This document shows positions 52,034 to 61,834 of a stretch of 64,000 bases of DNA, piece after piece. This stretch comes from Dyadobacter luteus (GTDB lineage: Bacteria; Bacteroidota; Bacteroidia; Cytophagales; Spirosomataceae), in contig NZ_QNUL01000023.1 in assembly GCF_003383615.1 (NCBI RefSeq), positions 1 through 64,000 on the forward strand, written 5' to 3'. Each line of letters starts with the position of its first letter. The first letter of the stretch is position 1. The notes under the pieces were generated by a model. The model was given only the letters and a program-made list of their open reading frames with translations, searched no databases and was not told where the DNA came from. Made by a program: the position numbers and the translations under genes.

Positions 52034-54754
52034 ATGAAATATTTACCTCAGGTTACACGAAGGAAATTTGTTAAAAATGCGCTTGTACTGGCTGCCGGAT
52101 TACCGGTTGCTTCGTCTTTTGCAAAGACAGAAAAGAGCAGCGTCCTACAGGCTGGAGCTGTTCCGTTGAAGTGGCTTGATTCAAAAATAAGCGCGGAAAC
52201 AATTGGCACGACATGGGGTGTTCCCTGGCCAAAAGGAGCGCTGAAGAAAAACTCCTCTTTTTCTTTGCAAAGTCAGGACGGAAGGGCGATACCCGTGCAA
52301 AGCTGGCAGACAGCTCAATGGCCGGATGGTTCTGTTAAATGGACAGCTCACGCCATTTCTGCACAGCCGGATATAGCCGGCGGATTATTGCTAAAGCCTG
52401 AGAAAGCATCAGCCGTATCTGGGGGGATTAAGGTTTCGGAAAATGCAGATATGATCAGCATTGATACAGGTAGAATTGTTTGCACGGTTAACAAAAAGGG
52501 CAAATTGATCATTGACCGCATAGAACGGGATGGGAGACTTGCGGCAAAAGATGGCCGGCTGGTGTTACAGGTACAAAACCAACCGGACGCAGAGCCCGGT
52601 GAACAAATCAGAACCGAGTTTTTTCAAGGTGAAATAAAGGAAGTTTTAATTGAGCAGAGTGGCCCGATACGTACTGTACTCAAAATAACGGGCTCACATG
52701 CGGCTGAAAATAAAGCCTTATTACCATTTGTTGTCAGGCTGTACTTCTATCAGAGCAGCGATGCGATCCGTGTTCTGCACACCATTATATATGATGCTGA
52801 TGAAAGCAAAGATTTTATCAGCGGCATTGGTTTGAGACTAAGTGTACCTCTGGAAGACGAACTACACAATCGGCATGTGAGGTTTACCGGTGAGGACAAT
52901 GGTGTTTTTGCTGAAGCTATTCGTGGTTTAACAGGTTTACGACGCGATCCGGGAAAGGCTGTGACAGATGCCCAGATTAATGGTAAAGCAACTCCATCCA
53001 CTACCGAATTCCCTGACAACGTTTCAAAAAGACTGCACTATATACCTGCTTTCGGAGATTATACACTTTTCCAACCCACACCCGATTCATTTGAAATACA
53101 GAAAAGAACCAAAGCCGGACATGGTTGGTTGCAATCGGCTTTTGGGAAAAGAGCTACAGGAACAGGTTATCTGGGTTCGTCAAAAGGTGGGTTTTTATTT
53201 GGTATAAGGAATTTCTGGCAAAGCCATCCTGCTCAGCTTGATATCCGCAATGCGCATACAAATCTGGCCGAAATTACCCTGTGGGTCTGGGCTCCAAAGG
53301 CTTCTGCCATGGACCTGCGCTTTTACCATGATGGCATGGGACAGGACACTTTTGAAAAACAACGCGATGCGCTTGAAATTACTTACGAGGATTATGAGCC
53401 GGAGTTTGGTCGGCCTGTAGGTGTAGCCAGAACCAGTGAAATGCAATTGAAGATTTTAGCCGCAACTCCTGAAAATGCTGAAATTGCTGCTATTGCAAAT
53501 GCTATTCAACATCCGGCGCAACTCGTAGCAGAGCCGGCGTATTTTGCACAAACAGGTGTTTTTGGCGGGGCGTTCAGTGCAGTAGTAAAAGGAAATCCGG
53601 CTGAGGAAAAAATCGATAAGCAACTAGACTTTTATTTTGATTATTACCATAAACAAGTGGATCAGCATAAATGGTATGGTTTCTGGAATTACGGGGATGT
53701 AATGCATGCATACGATAACGACAGGCATACATGGCGCTACGATGTAGGCGGCTATGCCTGGGATAATTCAGAGCTTTCTACCGATCTATGGCTTTGGTAT
53801 TATTTCATGCGCACGGGGCGAAGTGATGTATTCCGGATGGCGGAAGCTATGACAAGGCATACAGGGGAAGTGGATGTACACCATATCGGACCATTCAGTC
53901 CGCTTGGTTCGCGGCATAACGTGATGCACTGGGGATGTAGCGCGAAGCAACTGCGTATCAGCACTGCTGCCAACCGTCGCTTCTATTATTACCTTACCGC
54001 GGACGAAAGGGTAGGCGATTTAATGAAGGAACAGATTGATGCAGATAAAACTTTGCGGACGATTATTCCGGGAAGGAAAATCGGGCAGACCGCACCTGCC
54101 AATGATCCGAAGGGAGAGCTTGCCAGTATTTCTTTTGGAACGGATTGGGGAGCACTGGCAAGCGCGTGGCTCACGGAATGGGAGCGGACCGGTGATGAAA
54201 AAGTGAAGACCAAATTGCTGAATTCTATGAAAACCATTGCTGCTCAGCCTCACGGGTTTTTTACAGGAGTATCCATTATGGATCTGAACACAGGTAAATT
54301 TCAGATGGCTCAGAAAGGAAAGTTGTCTGTTTCGCATCTGAGCGCTGTATTTGGCCTTGCTGAAATATGCGCGGAACTGATCGCAGTTTTCGATATACCT
54401 GAATTTGAAAAAGCCTGGGTGCAGTATTGCGAATTGTACAATGCAACACCAGAGGAACAGAAGCGCGTTTTGGGTCAATCGCTTACCAAATTGAATCTAC
54501 GGCAGGGACACGCACGTCTTACGGCATTTGCAGCACTGAGAAAGAAAGATGCAAAACTTGCGGACAGGGCGTGGGATGAATTCTTTGAAGGAGGCGCTGG
54601 CATTAAGAGTCAGTCGTATGATGTAAAAAATCTCACCGGACCTCAGGTAATTATGCCTATAGAAGAAGCAAAGGGAATCTCCACAAATGCAGTGGCACAA
54701 TGGGGACTGGCAGCGATGCAATGTCTGGCTTATGCAGGCAGATACCTGAAGTAA
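52034..54754 (+). CDS. PL26-like exo-rhamnogalacturonan lyase with Tat signal
   Basis: 906 aa. The N-terminus TRRKFVKNALVLAAGLPVAS is a twin-arginine signal. Residues about 40-130 (VPLKWLDSKISAETIGTTWG, VQSWQTAQWPDGSVKWTAHA) match the N-terminal RIFT-barrel of PcRGLX/YetA-like enzymes; then a central beta-sandwich and a C-terminal alpha/alpha toroid (HKWYGFWNYGDVMHAYDNDR, WDNSELSTDLWLWYYFMRTG, DVHHIGPFSPLGSRHNVMHW). PL26 exolyases cut rhamnogalacturonan I from pectin. It stands alone, not in a pectin utilisation locus, and is followed by a strong terminator. Confidence 0.85.
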   Translation: MKYLPQVTRRKFVKNALVLAAGLPVASSFAKTEKSSVLQAGAVPLKWLDSKISAETIGTTWGVPWPKGALKKNSSFSLQSQDGRAIPVQSWQTAQWPDGSVKWTAHAISAQPDIAGGLLLKPEKASAVSGGIKVSENADMISIDTGRIVCTVNKKGKLIIDRIERDGRLAAKDGRLVLQVQNQPDAEPGEQIRTEFFQGEIKEVLIEQSGPIRTVLKITGSHAAENKALLPFVVRLYFYQSSDAIRVLHTIIYDADESKDFISGIGLRLSVPLEDELHNRHVRFTGEDNGVFAEAIRGLTGLRRDPGKAVTDAQINGKATPSTTEFPDNVSKRLHYIPAFGDYTLFQPTPDSFEIQKRTKAGHGWLQSAFGKRATGTGYLGSSKGGFLFGIRNFWQSHPAQLDIRNAHTNLAEITLWVWAPKASAMDLRFYHDGMGQDTFEKQRDALEITYEDYEPEFGRPVGVARTSEMQLKILAATPENAEIAAIANAIQHPAQLVAEPAYFAQTGVFGGAFSAVVKGNPAEEKIDKQLDFYFDYYHKQVDQHKWYGFWNYGDVMHAYDNDRHTWRYDVGGYAWDNSELSTDLWLWYYFMRTGRSDVFRMAEAMTRHTGEVDVHHIGPFSPLGSRHNVMHWGCSAKQLRISTAANRRFYYYLTADERVGDLMKEQIDADKTLRTIIPGRKIGQTAPANDPKGELASISFGTDWGALASAWLTEWERTGDEKVKTKLLNSMKTIAAQPHGFFTGVSIMDLNTGKFQMAQKGKLSVSHLSAVFGLAEICAELIAVFDIPEFEKAWVQYCELYNATPEEQKRVLGQSLTKLNLRQGHARLTAFAALRKKDAKLADRAWDEFFEGGAGIKSQSYDVKNLTGPQVIMPIEEAKGISTNAVAQWGLAAMQCLAYAGRYLK

Positions 54755-54770
54755 GTGTGATTAATTGTGA

Positions 54771-54813
54771 AACAGAAAGACCAGCCTGCTTGAACCGGGC
54801 TGGTCTTTCTGTT
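54771..54813. terminator. Perfect 16-base hairpin between convergent genes
   Basis: AACAGAAAGACCAGCC / GGCTGGTCTTTCTGTT, 11-base loop, followed by T-rich sequence. Terminates the lyase gene and the hybrid kinase gene. Confidence 0.85.
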
Positions 54814-54829
54814 TTCTGCCGGCAACATT

Positions 54830-57439
54830 TCAGAGATTCTTCAATTCGGAAAGGCCTGCCAAAGCTTCATTTTCGATAGAGACAATGGACTCGTTGATGT
54901 CTGCAGGCCAGATATTATTTTTCAAACTTGCTTCCAGTACCTTGTATTTGTCAGCGACCGGAAGTAAGCCAACTGAAAACAGGGAAGAGCGATATTTGTG
55001 GATGGCCTGAGCCAGGGCATTTGCATCGTGATTTATATTGGCTTGTCTTATGATCGCAAGTTGTGTCGTACTTTCTGTTTCAAACATGGCAATCAGTTCA
55101 TCGCGAAGTTCCTCACTGCCACCGGTAATTTCATTCAGGTAGGTCAGGTTTAAAGTGCTCTCAGGCATATGTGGTGTTTTTTGTATTGTTACTTTTTTAT
55201 TCTCGTCATCCGACGCAACATCCTTTCCTGTCACTTGCAGAATGGTGCGGATTAATTCATGCTGTTTGAAAGGTTTTGAAATATAACCATTGGCGCCTAT
55301 GCTCAAACATTCCTCCTTTTCACCGACGAGTGCGTGGGCTGTCATGGTGATGATGGGAAGGGTGGCCGAAATCTCCTTTCTGATTTTTTTTATTGCTGTG
55401 TAACCGTCCATCACAGGCATTTGGAGATCCATAATCACAAAATCGAATATCAGGTTTTGCTGAAGAATCTGGATTGCTTCGTAACCGTTATTAGCAATTG
55501 TGAATTCCAGACCCAGCCTTTCAAATATGGCTCTCAATAGCTTCTGATTTAGTATATTGTCTTCGGCAACAAGCACGTGAAGTTTAGGCAGCGTTGTTTC
55601 AGCAGGTTGAAGCAACTTATCTTTTTGCTCGTACGTATCATCCGGTAATACCTTAAAGGAGCACTGTATTATGAACTGAGTGCCTTTTTGAGCCTCGCTT
55701 TTTACTTCGATCGTACCGCCGAGTAATTCTACAAGGGATTTTACAATACTCAGTCCGAGTCCTGTGCCACCGAAAAGCCGGGTTGTACTCTCAGAAGCCT
55801 GCACAAAGCGATCAAAGATTTCATTCAGCTTGTCAGGAGCAATACCGATTCCCGTATCCTCTATGGTAAATTGAAGATCCTGTTGCTCATTGCGTATAGG
55901 AGAAATAGCAGTTACACTTAGTTTAACCTTTCCTTTTTCTGTGAACTTCACAGCATTCCCACATACGTTTAAAAGGATTTGCGTAAGGCGTAACTGATCT
56001 GTATCTATGATTTTGGGAAGACCTTCGGCTAGCTTAACTTCGTAGTCAATACCTTTTTCGCGCGCTCGCTGACTGATGAGTACAGAAACAGAATCAATCA
56101 GTTCATTGAGTGAAGTAGGTGTTTTTTCCAGCTGGACATGACCGCCCTCAATTTTAGAGAAGTCAAGTACATCGTTGATCAGTTCCAGCAGGTTTTTACT
56201 TGCTAATTGTATGTATGTTACAAATTCGAGGCTCTTGTGGTCTTTCAGCTCACCTTCCAGCAGATTGGTAAAACCGATGATCGCGTTCAGTGGTGTACGG
56301 ATTTCATGACTTACATTGGAAAGAAATACGTCCTTTACACGAAGTGATTTCTCCGCCAGAATACGTGCGTTTTCAAGCATCGTCTGGTAATTGACACGTT
56401 CTGTAATGTCGCGGAAAACAGTGATCGCACTTACAATTTCTCCGTTGGCTTCGTAAACCGGACTTACATTTGATTCGAGGTTTTTAATCTTACCATCCAG
56501 TAGAATATTAAGCTTATTGCCGGTATTTTTATAACCGTATAAGGCCTTGTTTACAGGTAGATCATCGGGTTCAATTGTTCTGGCTATATCATCCCAATAA
56601 GTGTAGTTCACATATTCAGATAATGTTTTCAGATCTGGCACCACTTCATTCTTCAGACCGAGCATTTCTCTCCCTGATTGGTTCAGCAGCCCTATTTCCT
56701 TATCGGAATTCAGCACCATGATACCGTCGGGTATGGCTTCAACGTATTGTTTGAGAACAGCTTCCTTTTTATTCAGTTCAGCCTGCATCATGCGCTGGCG
56801 GCGTTGCTCACGTACCATGAAAACAAATGCCGCCATAGTGAGAAAGAAACCGGCCATAGTGGTTCCGGTTATTGCACGCGTCGTATCTCGATGTGTGCTG
56901 ACTACCAGTTTACGGCGGTTTTCCAGATTCAGATTTTCGTAACGATCAATCTCTGATATCTTATTCATCAGCAATTGGTTAAGCCTGATTCCTTCGCCTT
57001 GCCGGATCATGGTCTTCGCTTGCTCAGTTCCCTCGATCTGATATGCCTTCATGACTTGATGGGCAAACAAGGCAATGCGGCTGGAAATTTCCAGCAGATC
57101 CTTCACTCTGGAAGTCTGTTGATTGTCTCCCTTTATTAAGTTGAAAAGCGTATCACTTACTTCGATCAATTCAACGCGTTTCAGGTAATTGTCTCTCAGA
57201 AGTGCCTGGTTATCAGTATTCAGAAAACTGTGCATATTGAGTTGCAGATCCTTGGCACGTTGTCCGAAGTTGGCAGTCTGATGTAGAATTCTGGTCGTTT
57301 TATTGAGTCCTATATTATGCTCACTCAGATTCTCCACACTTTTGTATGCATAGTATTGGGATCCCAATATCAGCATCAAACCAGCACAAATACTGAGAAA
57401 CGGTCCCCGGAAGTTTCTATTTAATAAAGTTGAGAGCAT
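54830..57439 (-). CDS. Hybrid sensor histidine kinase with receiver and Hpt domains
   Basis: 869 aa. Two membrane helices (about 14-32 and 191-209) flank a helical CHASE3-like periplasmic domain (33-188). Next a PAS domain (about 225-350; IPDGIMVLNSDKEIGLLNQS), HisKA with phospho-acceptor His378 (SNVSHEIRTPLNAIIGF), HATPase with N-box (LLNVCGNAVKFTEKG) and G-boxes (EDTGIGIA, GGTGLGLSIV), receiver with Asp671 (FVIMDLQMPVMDGY), and a C-terminal Hpt with His814 (AIHKYRSSL). This order makes a full phosphorelay in one protein. Its output regulator is not adjacent. Stand-alone gene. Confidence 0.95.
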   Translation of the reverse strand: MLSTLLNRNFRGPFLSICAGLMLILGSQYYAYKSVENLSEHNIGLNKTTRILHQTANFGQRAKDLQLNMHSFLNTDNQALLRDNYLKRVELIEVSDTLFNLIKGDNQQTSRVKDLLEISSRIALFAHQVMKAYQIEGTEQAKTMIRQGEGIRLNQLLMNKISEIDRYENLNLENRRKLVVSTHRDTTRAITGTTMAGFFLTMAAFVFMVREQRRQRMMQAELNKKEAVLKQYVEAIPDGIMVLNSDKEIGLLNQSGREMLGLKNEVVPDLKTLSEYVNYTYWDDIARTIEPDDLPVNKALYGYKNTGNKLNILLDGKIKNLESNVSPVYEANGEIVSAITVFRDITERVNYQTMLENARILAEKSLRVKDVFLSNVSHEIRTPLNAIIGFTNLLEGELKDHKSLEFVTYIQLASKNLLELINDVLDFSKIEGGHVQLEKTPTSLNELIDSVSVLISQRAREKGIDYEVKLAEGLPKIIDTDQLRLTQILLNVCGNAVKFTEKGKVKLSVTAISPIRNEQQDLQFTIEDTGIGIAPDKLNEIFDRFVQASESTTRLFGGTGLGLSIVKSLVELLGGTIEVKSEAQKGTQFIIQCSFKVLPDDTYEQKDKLLQPAETTLPKLHVLVAEDNILNQKLLRAIFERLGLEFTIANNGYEAIQILQQNLIFDFVIMDLQMPVMDGYTAIKKIRKEISATLPIITMTAHALVGEKEECLSIGANGYISKPFKQHELIRTILQVTGKDVASDDENKKVTIQKTPHMPESTLNLTYLNEITGGSEELRDELIAMFETESTTQLAIIRQANINHDANALAQAIHKYRSSLFSVGLLPVADKYKVLEASLKNNIWPADINESIVSIENEALAGLSELKNL

Positions 57440-57682
57440 ATAACACTTTTCTCAGTTATTACTGAAGGGCAAATAATAATTCGGAATAAACTGTGCTTAA
57501 AGGCTATACCGTGACCAGCGCTTCCGCATTGCCGAAGTTCCTACATTTCTCGTTAAAATTGTATATCGTAATGAATATTATTTAAAAGAATCGACATGCA
57601 TTGTCTTATAGGCTTGATTACCAGTTGTAGAAGTAATTTTTAAACTGGTATATGAAGAGGTATTGATCGAAAAAAGCAAACG

Positions 57683-58273
57683 CTATTGACCTGACTGAAG
57701 CCTCGTTTTCAGCCGGCTCAGTGTTTCAGGAGAAAGGTTGAGATAAGTGGCCACCATTTTGTTGGATAGCCGTTTGATTACATCAGGATATTCATCCAAT
57801 AGTCGTGTATATCTTTCTGTGGCATTCATTGTGAGGAAAGACATGAGCCTGTTGGTATTATTCACATAGGCTTTTTCCAGAAAACTTCGATAGAACTTTT
57901 CCCATGCCGGAATGATTTCGAGCAGGTAAAAAAAGTCGTCCTGCTCAATGTACAGTAAATCGGCATGCTCAACAGATTGTATGTACTCAGGGGAAGGTTT
58001 GTGGGTAATAAAACTAATTAGGGCTGCGGCGATATCATTTTCGAATGCAAAATAACGTGTTGCCTCGTGACCTTGTTCAGTAATGAAATAGATTCTTATA
58101 CACCCTTTACCAATAAAAAATGTCCTTTGGCTGGTCTGTCCCTGTGAGATAAGAATCTGATTTTTTCGCGCCTTCATAGGCTTGAAGTAGGAGAGAATTA
58201 TCGTGAGCTCATCCTCTGTCACTTCAATTCTATCCGTTATGTATTTGGCTGCCTGGTCATAAATGTTTTCCAT
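57683..58273 (-). CDS. Crp/Fnr-family regulator
   Basis: 196 aa from ATG 58273; the frame is open 43 codons upstream but runs back through the DUF2798 gene. cNMP-binding-like barrel (about 20-115; FKPMKARKNQILISQGQTSQ, FAFENDIAAALISFITHKPS) and a C-terminal helix-turn-helix (LSNKMVATYLNLSPETLSRL). Typical of Bacteroidota Crp proteins, with no cAMP or iron-sulfur residues. It starts 11 bases after the DUF2798 gene, so they form one operon. Confidence 0.9.
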   Translation of the reverse strand: MENIYDQAAKYITDRIEVTEDELTIILSYFKPMKARKNQILISQGQTSQRTFFIGKGCIRIYFITEQGHEATRYFAFENDIAAALISFITHKPSPEYIQSVEHADLLYIEQDDFFYLLEIIPAWEKFYRSFLEKAYVNNTNRLMSFLTMNATERYTRLLDEYPDVIKRLSNKMVATYLNLSPETLSRLKTRLQSGQ

Positions 58274-58284
58274 CAGATTTTGTT

Positions 58285-58509
58285 CTAAGGTCTGGAGGTA
58301 ACCTTTTCTGCGAGTTTTCTCGCGTTGGGAATAATTATAAATGCCGCAAAGTAGGCCACCGGTAGCATCACACTCCACGCTTTGAGGAATTTGGAAAACC
58401 ATTCTGGCCCCATTCCGTAGTTACGCATAATGCCAACAAACGCCATAATCAAAGTCATGGGAACCACTACAAAGAGGGTATTAATGTATTTAAAATGTTT
58501 CTTTTTCAT
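58285..58509 (-). CDS. DUF2798 small membrane protein
   Basis: 74 aa with two helices: INTLFVVVPMTLIMAFVGIM and VMLPVAYFAAFIIIPNARKL, the pattern of the DUF2798 family (small two-helix inner-membrane proteins of unknown function). The NARKLAEKVT end is the usual one. Located directly before a Crp/Fnr regulator gene with 11 bases between, so co-transcribed. Confidence 0.85.
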   Translation of the reverse strand: MKKKHFKYINTLFVVVPMTLIMAFVGIMRNYGMGPEWFSKFLKAWSVMLPVAYFAAFIIIPNARKLAEKVTSRP

Positions 58510-58618
58510 GCAAGCCTTTATCAGTTAGCCGGCAAAGATGCTGCTGAAAGATTTCCAAAACATTGATCCAGGTCAAAAGTATATAAAATCGGCACTCATT
58601 GATGTTGGCGTAAAGCAG

Positions 58619-58650
58619 AAAAGGTACTCACCCTATGGCAAGTACCTTTT
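58619..58650 (-). terminator. Hairpin downstream of the collagen-like gene
   Basis: AAAAGGTACT / AGTACCTTTT with a 12-base loop, 33 bases past the stop of the minus-strand gene and before the DUF2798 gene. Confidence 0.65.
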
Positions 58651-58682
58651 TCCTGTACAATATGCTTGACTATTGAACCAGT

Positions 58683-59273
58683 TTACAGTGATTTAAGATC
58701 ACTTTCAGTGAGCCCAAGTGCAGCCGTTGCAGCGTCCAGACTTTTCCAGTTAACCTGGCCATTTAAACGCATGGCAGTTGCAGGAATAGCAACGACACGG
58801 ATATCATCTACCTTTCTTACAGGAGCATTAGTGACGCCGTTGGATTTTCCTGTCCAATCTTTTTGAAAGATTTCTGCATAAAATACCTTTTGCGCATATC
58901 CATGGTAATAAGCAAATGTGCTTTCGACGTTACCAGGAAAGGTAACTGTAGCCGGAAGCGCCCAGTATACACCATTCGATTTTAGGAAAACCAGCACCGC
59001 AGCATTTCCCCAGAAAGTTTCTTCAGCGGCAGTAGTTGCGGGAATGTCCACAAAGATGTAGCCGTTTTCATCTGTAGAGTCTACTCCAAGGGAATAATAG
59101 CGAGCTGCCCCGCTGACACCCGTATCGCCTTTTGGACCGGCAGGACCTACAGTACCTGCATCGCCCTTCGCACCGGTAGCTCCGGCAGGCCCCACAGCAC
59201 CATCTTCTCCTTTACAGTTAACAAGTAGTAAGGCAAGTCCGAAATAAGCAAGGAAGGATATTTTTTTTAACAT
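58683..59273 (-). CDS. Collagen-like (GXY-repeat) lipoprotein
   Basis: 196 aa. Lipoprotein signal LALLLVNC (Cys20). Immediately after it comes a short collagen-like run of about twelve Gly-X-Y triplets (GEDGAVGPAGATGAKG ... GPKGDTGVSGAA, residues about 22-57), followed by a globular, strand-rich domain of unknown type (VFYAEIFQKDWTGKSNGVTN). The GXY part is short but perfectly phased, including GPA and GPK triplets. It may form a trimeric stalk. It lies 37 bases downstream of the T9SS-cargo gene on the same strand, so they are probably one operon. Confidence 0.85.
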   Translation of the reverse strand: MLKKISFLAYFGLALLLVNCKGEDGAVGPAGATGAKGDAGTVGPAGPKGDTGVSGAARYYSLGVDSTDENGYIFVDIPATTAAEETFWGNAAVLVFLKSNGVYWALPATVTFPGNVESTFAYYHGYAQKVFYAEIFQKDWTGKSNGVTNAPVRKVDDIRVVAIPATAMRLNGQVNWKSLDAATAALGLTESDLKSL

Positions 59274-59310
59274 GTTCGTATAAGATTAGTTATGAATAAA
59301 TGGTAAGGTA

Positions 59311-60402
59311 CTAGCGAGTGATCAGTACACGGTGATTGGTGGACGATCCGTCATGATGAGTCAGCTTAACTACATAAAGTCCGCCAGACAAATTTTTGAC
59401 CGAAATACCATCCGAATTGATGGAGTTTGCCTGAAACGCCGTTACGCCGTCAGTTGTAACTAATGCAATTTGCTTCACAGAGACCAGATTGGCATCATTC
59501 AGGTAAAGTACGTCTGAAACCGGATTTGGATAAACACTAACCGCTCTGTCAGAGAAATCTCCAAAGGAGACGGTTTGAATGCTGCTATTTGCAAATGTTT
59601 CATCAAGGTCAACCATTTTAAGGCGATAGTAATTGATACCGCTTAATGGTGTTACGTCTGTAAAATTATAGCTATTCGTGGCAGTTGAGTTTCCGTTGGA
59701 AGCTACGCTGCCAATGATCTGCCAGTTTTTTGAATCTGCACTACGTTCTATATCAAAACGACTTGAATTAACCTCTTCAGTTGTGGTCCAATTAAGCTGA
59801 GCAAGAGTGCTTCCTTCTTTTGTGGCCCGAAATGAACTCAGTTTTACCGGGAGTGGGGTGTCGACAGGAATGATCAATGAGCGAAATACGGAAGGATTAA
59901 CTGAGCTCGTCCAATATGTTTCTCGTGACAATGGCGATTCCGGAGAAGGTCTTGTGGCTGCAACTGAGGCCGACGTCACAATTCCGTTTAATACTGGTAC
60001 AGAAACGGATACCAGTCTTTGTGCAGCCGCAGTAAGATTCGCACCAGTACCTCTGGTGAGTGAGAATGCTAAGCGTGGACCCGTACCTCCCAATACATTA
60101 TTTGTTACGACAGGCGAAGTGGAAATTCCATTACTGGTTACTGTAGGGTTCCCTACTTCTGTAGCGCCTCCTACCAGTGTGAGATCTATTTTGATCTCAA
60201 ATGTTTCCCACGGGGCAGCTGCTGTCGTGTATGCAGGTTCCACGGAACGCGCCCACACATCCATAGAGAAACTTCTTCCATCCGGAGCAATAGTTATATT
60301 TCTATACTCAATAGCCGTAAGCCTTTCCTGTGCCGTACTGACACCGACCATGGCAACCGTTGCAAGGCAGGTCAAATAAAAGTTTCGAAGCAACTTTTTC
60401 AT
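59311..60402 (-). CDS. Secreted protein with T9SS type A sorting domain
   Basis: 363 aa. Signal peptide ending in VGVSTAQ (residue 24); unknown strand-rich domain to about 185; an Fn3-like domain (VKLSSFRATKEGSTLAQLNW ... NYYRLKMVDLDE); then the C-terminal type IX sorting domain (VSVYPNPVSDVLYL ... GGLYVVKLTHHDG, ending RVLITR). This C-terminal signal exports the protein through the T9SS of Bacteroidota. Its role is unknown. It probably shares a transcript with the collagen-like lipoprotein, 37 bases downstream. Confidence 0.88.
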   Translation of the reverse strand: MKKLLRNFYLTCLATVAMVGVSTAQERLTAIEYRNITIAPDGRSFSMDVWARSVEPAYTTAAAPWETFEIKIDLTLVGGATEVGNPTVTSNGISTSPVVTNNVLGGTGPRLAFSLTRGTGANLTAAAQRLVSVSVPVLNGIVTSASVAATRPSPESPLSRETYWTSSVNPSVFRSLIIPVDTPLPVKLSSFRATKEGSTLAQLNWTTTEEVNSSRFDIERSADSKNWQIIGSVASNGNSTATNSYNFTDVTPLSGINYYRLKMVDLDETFANSSIQTVSFGDFSDRAVSVYPNPVSDVLYLNDANLVSVKQIALVTTDGVTAFQANSINSDGISVKNLSGGLYVVKLTHHDGSSTNHRVLITR

Positions 60403-60835
60403 AAGGTGTGAAGATTAGTAGATGTTTTGAGATTGAATTTTTTAATGAATTATACGTAAGCAATTAGTACTATCGGGATAAATAATCAGTCTGTTACATA
60501 TCCTGCCTGTCATTTACAATTTGTATGCCAAATTTACGTTTCAATCGATTTTGATAAATTATATAGAAATTGTTCATGTAGTATGATTTAAAATAAATCT
60601 ACGAACCTTAATTCATTCGTGTAGATTTTAACGATTTAATAATCAGAAAGTTGGAGATTGGCTACGTAGGGATTGTCGAAATTTATCTTATGGTGTTTCA
60701 AGAAAATACGAGATCTTCGACTGGTACGTGTCGAAAAGGGACAAACTGAGTATTGAATGCCGCAAAGAATGTGTCTACAACTATACGTTTTGGGGCGTTG
60801 TGTTATTTTGGGATTAGTTTTGGTATACTTGCCAC
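60403..60835. other. Intergenic region between divergent T9SS cargo and MYG1 genes
   Basis: 433 bases. A candidate minus-strand -7 (TAAATTTG, 60529-60536) may serve the T9SS cargo gene with a leader of about 120 bases. The plus-strand promoter for the MYG1 gene is at 60789-60822. No coding frame or repeat seen. Confidence 0.45.
60789..60822 (+). promoter_or_regulatory. Promoter of the MYG1-family gene
   Basis: TTTG (60789-60792), 22-base spacer, TAGTTTTG (60815-60822). Transcription would start near 60829, giving a very short leader before the ATG at 60836. Confidence 0.5.
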
Positions 60836-61666
60836 ATGAAATATCTAAAAGTAATTACGCATGATACTTTCTTTCATGCAGACGAAGTAGTGGCTATTGC
60901 TTTGCTCAGACGGGCAGGATATCAGTTGGAGCTGATCCGAACAAGAAACCAGGAAGTATTAAACGAAGCAATCACTGATGCAACTGTGGCAGTAGTAGAT
61001 GTAGGGGGAGTGTATGATGCAACCATGCTCAACTTCGATCACCATCAGGATATGAGCCTGCAATCTGCAGCCGGACTTATATATGAACATGTAAAAAATG
61101 AAGTTTGCCCCGTGGAGGCGCAGCCTTATTTCGAAAGATTCATTGCGAGTATAGACGCCGTGGATACCAACCGGGACAATATTTTTGCAACGCTCGACTT
61201 GCTGCCAAAGGGTTTTCGTAATACTTCCGCTTTGATCGGCGGGTTTAACAGAGAAAATGTAAGCGGAGAGGAACAACTGGGGAATTTCTGGCGTGCAGTA
61301 GATTTCGCTGCATTAATTATTGAAAATGAGGTCAATTCGGCTTTGAAAAAAGCGAAGTCAGAAGCTGCCTATGCAGAAAGACTCATTTTGGACAATAACG
61401 TAGCTGTTTTTGAGGCACATTCCTCTGTATGGAAATCTAAGAAGGAGCATCTTTATGCAGTAATGTCTCATGCTAATGGATGGCAGATCAATAGCAGGGA
61501 TACAACTATTGGACAGATTCCTGAAAATGTTTCGGAATGCGAAGGATTCGTTTTCAGGCATAAGAGCGGATTTATGGCTGTTATTAAAGAAAGGGAAACT
61601 GCTGTTCAATTCGCTGCCTCATTACCGTCTTTCGAATTTATACCTTCTTCGGGTGAAGCTGTTTAA
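60836..61666 (+). CDS. MYG1/UPF0160-family protein (DHH-like fold)
   Basis: 276 aa. The N-terminus KVITHDTFFHADEVVAIALL and FDHHQ shortly after are the metal-binding residues of the MYG1 family, related to DHH phosphoesterases. Eukaryotic MYG1 is a 3'-5' exonuclease acting on RNA. GFRNTSALIGGFNRENV and the C-terminal LYAVMSHANGWQINSRDTT are moderately conserved. It is a single gene with its own promoter. The bacterial role is unproven. Confidence 0.9.
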   Translation: MKYLKVITHDTFFHADEVVAIALLRRAGYQLELIRTRNQEVLNEAITDATVAVVDVGGVYDATMLNFDHHQDMSLQSAAGLIYEHVKNEVCPVEAQPYFERFIASIDAVDTNRDNIFATLDLLPKGFRNTSALIGGFNRENVSGEEQLGNFWRAVDFAALIIENEVNSALKKAKSEAAYAERLILDNNVAVFEAHSSVWKSKKEHLYAVMSHANGWQINSRDTTIGQIPENVSECEGFVFRHKSGFMAVIKERETAVQFAASLPSFEFIPSSGEAV

Positions 61667-61834
61667 TACAACCTTTTCAGGAAAAGTTTAAAAAATATCT
61701 GAAACTCTCACAGAAAATTACAGTATATAAAAAGAATTATCGCTTTTGGTAGCCATTATTGCGGGCAGGTGAGGATGGTATAAGGCCATAATCCGGTTCG
61801 CAACAATGTTTTGCCATTACCAATTGTATGCGAT

